This document shows positions 56,181 through 62,100 of a stretch of 64,000 nucleotides of DNA, in pieces. Source of the stretch: Anomaloglossus baeobatrachus (lineage: Eukaryota > Chordata > Amphibia > Anura > Aromobatidae); NCBI RefSeq assembly GCF_048569485.1, contig NC_134360.1, positions 184,109,796-184,173,795 of the forward strand. Reading direction: 5' to 3'. Made by a program: the position numbers and the translations under genes. Below the pieces are notes generated by a model. It saw only the letters and a list, made by a program, of their open reading frames with translations. It was not told the origin of the DNA and made no database searches. The first letter of the stretch is position 1. Each line of letters starts with the position of its first letter.

Positions 56181-59100
56181 CAATCTGGTGTGTGTGTGTG
56201 TGTGTGTGTGTTCCACTGTGTCTGTGTTCAGGATTTCTGTCTCTACATCATGCTGCTCTCAGATAAGGTAGCAAAAACCTACTGACAGATTTCCTTAAAG
56301 GCCATATTCGTGTGATAAGTATTAGATGAGTTTTTCTTGGTGTAGATTTTCTGCAGCATTTCTGCACCTATTAGCTAAATGAGGTTACTTGTGTTTTTTT
56401 CCATTGCATTTTTTAGTGCATTTTTTACATGCATTTTATTGCAATGTTGACACTGCAGTCTCTTTTTGATCTATCATGTTTCATATGAAGCTGCTTTGTT
56501 TTGGATAGTTCCTGGTATTTGGCTTTGACGAAACTAAATTGATATCATTGTGTGGTTTACCTTAATTTTTAGTGTGTTTCCACAGTTAAAATGCACTAAA
56601 AACATATGCATTTTTAAAATATGGATTTTCAGCATCTGCTGCTAGTTTATGGGGCGTAAACCCACACAAAAACTCAGCATACCCACAAGATAAACTGACA
56701 CATATTGTGGATTTCAAAAACTGCAGGTCAGTATACATTGTGTTAAAAAAAAGCACAGTGACCAGGAGATTTCTATAAATCCCATTCATTTTATTGGAAC
56801 TGTATGATGATTAATTTTATGCCATGAAAATATATAATGTCATAAACTCTTCAAAAATATATCATGGGTACTTAACCTAACAGCCCTTTATAGTGTTAAC
56901 ATTTGCTTATTTTGACTTTCTAGATAGGAGCCTGGCATTACGGTCTGTGCAATGGTTTGTCATCATCTCAAGCTATTGGAATAACAGTAACCTCCAAGGC
57001 TGTGGATGCAAATGTTCCTCCTGTTGCTGTAAATGCCCATATGAATCAAGACACCATTAACTTCCCTAATCCAATAGTAATCTATGCCTCCGTCAGTCAA
57101 GGTCTACTGCCCGTGATTAATGTAAAAGTTATCGCCATCATTGAAGCAACTAATGGAATTTCGCAAGATTTAGAACTTCTGGATAATGGAGCAGGTAATA
57201 TTAAATATATATGTAGAGTTAAAAAATGTATTACTTGTCAATGTGAAAGCAGATCATGCATGCATAATCTGCGTTCATTGCAATTATCTATCATGTAACG
57301 GATATTTGTTTTTTCACTATGTACCCTTTAAGTAATTGTTAGGTTCACTGGACAGGCCATTAACATTGAGCCCATTTTAGTGTTCATAAACACTGTTGTG
57401 CAAACCTCCTTCAGCTCCATGACATATACATTCAGCATGGACTAGGTACCAGTGTATAGATCAGTTTCAGAAGGACAGGTGCAGGCTATCCTACACAATC
57501 GGCACCTTCCTCCAAAGGCAGCGATTGGAGCTAGCTCTGATCCCTGCTGCCTAAGTATTTAAATGTCACTCTCAATCTTTGATAACAGAATTTTGAGTGG
57601 TGCAATACTGAAGGGGAGTTTGTTCAGGCAATCGGGAAGTGCCGATGAATTCCAAAGCCTTCTATGATTCATAGGTAATTGTGATTTTTACTATACAGTG
57701 TGTCCACCCATATCCTGTCCACCACCATTAACATGAGAACGGCGGCAGCTATAGGCATAGAAGTGGTGTCTAGGTATAGTAAAGTAGCCATGCGCTACGC
57801 AATGAAACCACCTATAGCGCCACCTGGTGGAAAACAACGGCGTTAGCATTTTTATCTCGAAAACGGAAGGAGGTAGAGAAAAAAAGTGAATTACAAAGTT
57901 GTAGGGCATCATAAATTCAACACAAATCGACACCTAGCTTACAGAAATGCTATGATTAGAACATGTAAAACTCATAAGGCTGCGGACGTGAAGCGATACC
58001 TCATGGAGATCTTCCTACAAGTCATTGGGTATGGTGGCTGCGTGTAGTGGCCTCCTCGCTCTCCTGACCTTACCCCATTGGACTTCTTTCTGTGAGGTCA
58101 CATCAAACAGCAGGTGTATGCAATCCCTCCACCAACATTGCAGGACCTACGACGACGTATCACAGATGCTTGTGCAAACGTGTCACCTACCATATTGCAC
58201 AACGTGCAGCAAGATACAGTATGTTGTCCAGAGTCCAGATGTGCATTGCAGCTGACAGGGGCCACTTTGAGCATCAAAGTTAAATGAGCGCCATATGCGT
58301 GACCAGCATTCAATGTTTTGGGGGGGTCATGGGTTTCGTATCAGAGCATTTCTGTATGCAAGGTGTCGATTTGTATTGAATTGATGATGCCCTACAATTT
58401 TTTAATTCCCTTTTTTTCTCTATCTCGTTCCATTTTCGAGATAAAAATACTAACTCTGTTGTTTTCCACCTGGTGGCGCTATAGGTGGTTTCATTGCACA
58501 GCGCATGGCTACTTTACTATACCTAGACACCACTTCTATGCCTATAGCTGCCGCCGTTCTCAAGTTAATGACAGTGACATGATATGGGTGGACACACTGT
58601 ATACTGCAGTGCTGAAGTGTATTCTGAAAGTGATGAAGCAAATTTGATATTGCCCTATCTATGAAAAGATACAATTATTTAACTTTTTTGGGGGACTGGG
58701 TTGGGTCACTGCACCTAATCTCAATTTTCAACAAGAAACAATAAAAATGTTGTGTGTGTTGCCAACTGGTTCCAATAAAAAACAACAGCTTGGCATGCAA
58801 AAATAAGGCTATAAACAGATTCACAGACTGAAGAGTAAAAAAGTTACAGGTCTCAGAAAACATATTACTGCGCCAATAGAAAGAAGAGCGAGAAAAAACA
58901 AAAGAGCAAAAATTAACAATGGGGTTAATATTAGAACCTGCGCAATAGTAGTAATACATTTTTGTAATCTATATTATATATTCTGGTTTTCTAAAATGTT
59001 TATAAAATGTTGACTGGCCTTGATTTCTTGATGAATTCCCCCCCCCCCAAAAAAGAGAAAATTAGGTTGGCAACGTGGATGTTTTTCAGTAATACCATTT

Positions 59101-62100
59101 CTTCTTTGCTAAACTGTTTACGTGATACAAAAGTCCAGCTAAAAATTCTTCTTCACATTGAGGTCTGGATTGTAACTTGGAAGCCTCAGACAAAACCTTA
59201 TTTTTACTAGTCACAAGAGGCTAAAAAAAAATAGAACAATGGTAACTGTTTCTCAACACCAAGGCAATATTTTAGATGCAGTAATAGTTGGTTTAATAGT
59301 CTGTATTAAAGGGAACCTGTCACCACTTTTTTGGCCTATAAGCTACGGCCACCACCACCGGGCTCTTATATACAGCATTCTAACATGCTGTATATAAGAG
59401 CCCGGGCCGGGAGTATAACATATAAAACACTTTATAATACTAACCTAACGGTCGCGCAGTGGGCCTAATGGGCGTCTCCGTTGTCCAGTTCCCGGTAACG
59501 CATCTTTTGGCCATCTTTGATCTCCTTCTTCGAGTCCGATGTCATCCACACTCGCCGGCATTCAGGCTCTGATCAGGGCAGATCAAAGTATTGTAGTGCG
59601 CCTGCTCAGGACCGGGGCGAGTGTGTATGACTTAGCCGCATCATGCACACAGGCTTTAGAAAGAGTACGAAGATAGCCGAAAGGGGAGGCACCCGCACCG
59701 GAGAACGGAGACGCCCATTAGGCCCACCGCACGACCGTTATTTAAGTATTATAAAGTGTTTTTTATGTTATACTCCCGACCCGAGTTCTTATAAACAGCA
59801 TGTTAGAATGCTGTATATAAGAGCTCGGTGGTAGTGGCCGCAGCTTATAGGCCAAAAAAGTGGTGACAGGTTCCCTTTAAATTTATGTTATGTAGTTTTG
59901 ACCATTGTTGTTTTATTCTGAGCCAATAATAAGAAATATATTTACAATTTTACTTGCATCTTTTCAATATGATTAATTTTAATGGGAGGGTCCTACAAAG
60001 ATGGTAGGCAGTATGACGTCAGGATCAGACTACACAGGTTTTGTCTGTATAATAGTCTATTGTATAGGTCTGAATGACAGCTTTATATCCTAAATACTAG
60101 GATATTATAATGAAATTAATTTCAATGTTGCATTTTTTTAATTTACTAACAAGTTTTTAAAAGATTTTGTTACTTAAAATTTAATTATTTATAAGACTCT
60201 AATTCCAAAACAGTTGTGACAGTGTAAAGAAAACAAAAATGCGATGATTTCGAAATCTCTTAAAGCCATAGTTTATTCACAACAAAATATAGAACACAGA
60301 TCAGACATTAAATGTTAGACATTTGGACATTTATTTCTATTTTTATTTACATTGAGGAACATTTTTTGAAAATTGTTCCACAATTTTTAGACATGGTTGT
60401 TCATTGAAAGGTGAACCTCTGATCATCCTTGCTTCTGAGAGACTCTGCCTTTCTAACATGCACTTTTTATACGCAGTCTTGATCCTCCATTTGTTTTCAT
60501 TAGTAATTATTGCTTTTCTAGCCTTTTCTAAACCCTGTCCCAACTTATTTTGAGTTGTATTGCTGACATCAATTTCTAAATTATCAATTCTATGTTTTGT
60601 TTTGAATAAAATATGGCTATAACGGATTTCAAAATCATTACATTCTGAAACAGCTCATTTACATATATATAAAAAAACATGGATTTCTCTACAATAAGAC
60701 ATAAGATCACTAATATCAAGGTATCATTGTATTCAGCTTCCTAAGACCTTCATGCCAATATATACAGCTCAGAAAAGTTGATCCTCATGACAGAGTTCCT
60801 TTACCCCATACAGTAAATACAAAATACAATGCCAAAATTGCTCATTTTTGTTCATCTCTCATATCAAAAGATGGAATAAAAATTGATCAAAATGTCAAAT
60901 GTACCTGTGATGGTAGTCACTAATGTGGTGCTAGTCCTAACATTAACAAGTCATGTTGTGGGGTGGTTGAGTATTCTGGGGTCAGAAACTAAGCACGTTA
61001 GAGTTAAATTGAACCTGTCACCAGATTTGACCCTTGTAAGCTGCGGCCACCACCAGTAAGTCCTTATACACAGCATTTCAGAATACTGTATATACAGTAA
61101 GTGCCCAGGCAGCTTTGTACAATGTAAAAACATCTTTTATTATACTCATCTGGGGGGTGGTTGGGTCCAATGGTTGTCGCTGGTCTTGGTTTGGCGCCTC
61201 CTCTTTCCATCTATCGCTGTCCTCCTTCTCGGCTCTGTGTGGATAATGCATCGTACGTCATCCCCACAGAGGTCTCCATTGCGATCCTGTGTATGGACAT
61301 GTCTCTCTGCACTGCTGATGGCAGAGCAAAGTACAGTAATGCGCAGGTGCAGTGAAAGGTCAAAGACCATCCGCGTATGCGCACTAAATTACTTTGACCT
61401 GCCCCCAAAGGTTCTTCTTCAGGACATAAATAGTCACAGTAGTTTCTCTCCTGAAGAAGTTTTATACTTTGAAACACATAGGCACAATAAACTTTTTGGA
61501 TTATACCTACCTGGCATGTCTTCTTTACATCCTGTGCATCTTGTACATCGGAAGCGGATAACTAACCCTTCTTTTCCCAACATCAATTTCAGTTAAGTAG
61601 CTAGGAAATCACAGGAAAATGGAACACCTGCAGAAACACAGCACCTCACAGTATAGAATTGATCACTGAGCTGTCACTCATCTGTCATATGAAGAATGGC
61701 TAAAAAAACTAGGAATGTTTAGTTTGAAAAAGAGAAGACTGAGAGGAGACTTAATAGCGGTCTACAGATATCTGAAAGGCAGTCACAGTGCGGAGGGAAC
61801 CACTCTATTTTCATTACCACAAGAAAGTACAAGAAGCAACAAGATGAAACTGAAAGGAAGGAGATTCAGATTAGACATTAGGAAAAACTTTCTGACAGTG
61901 AGGTAAGTCAGGGAGTGGAACAGTCTACCACGGGATGTAGTGAGGGCAGTCAGGGAGTGGAACAGGCTACCACGGGATGTTGTGAGGGCAGTCAGGGAGT
62001 GGAACAGGCGGCCACGGGAGGTAGTGAGCTCTCTATCCATGGAAATCTTCAAGCAGAAACTGGATAAACATATAGCTGGGATGATTTAGGAAAACCTGCA

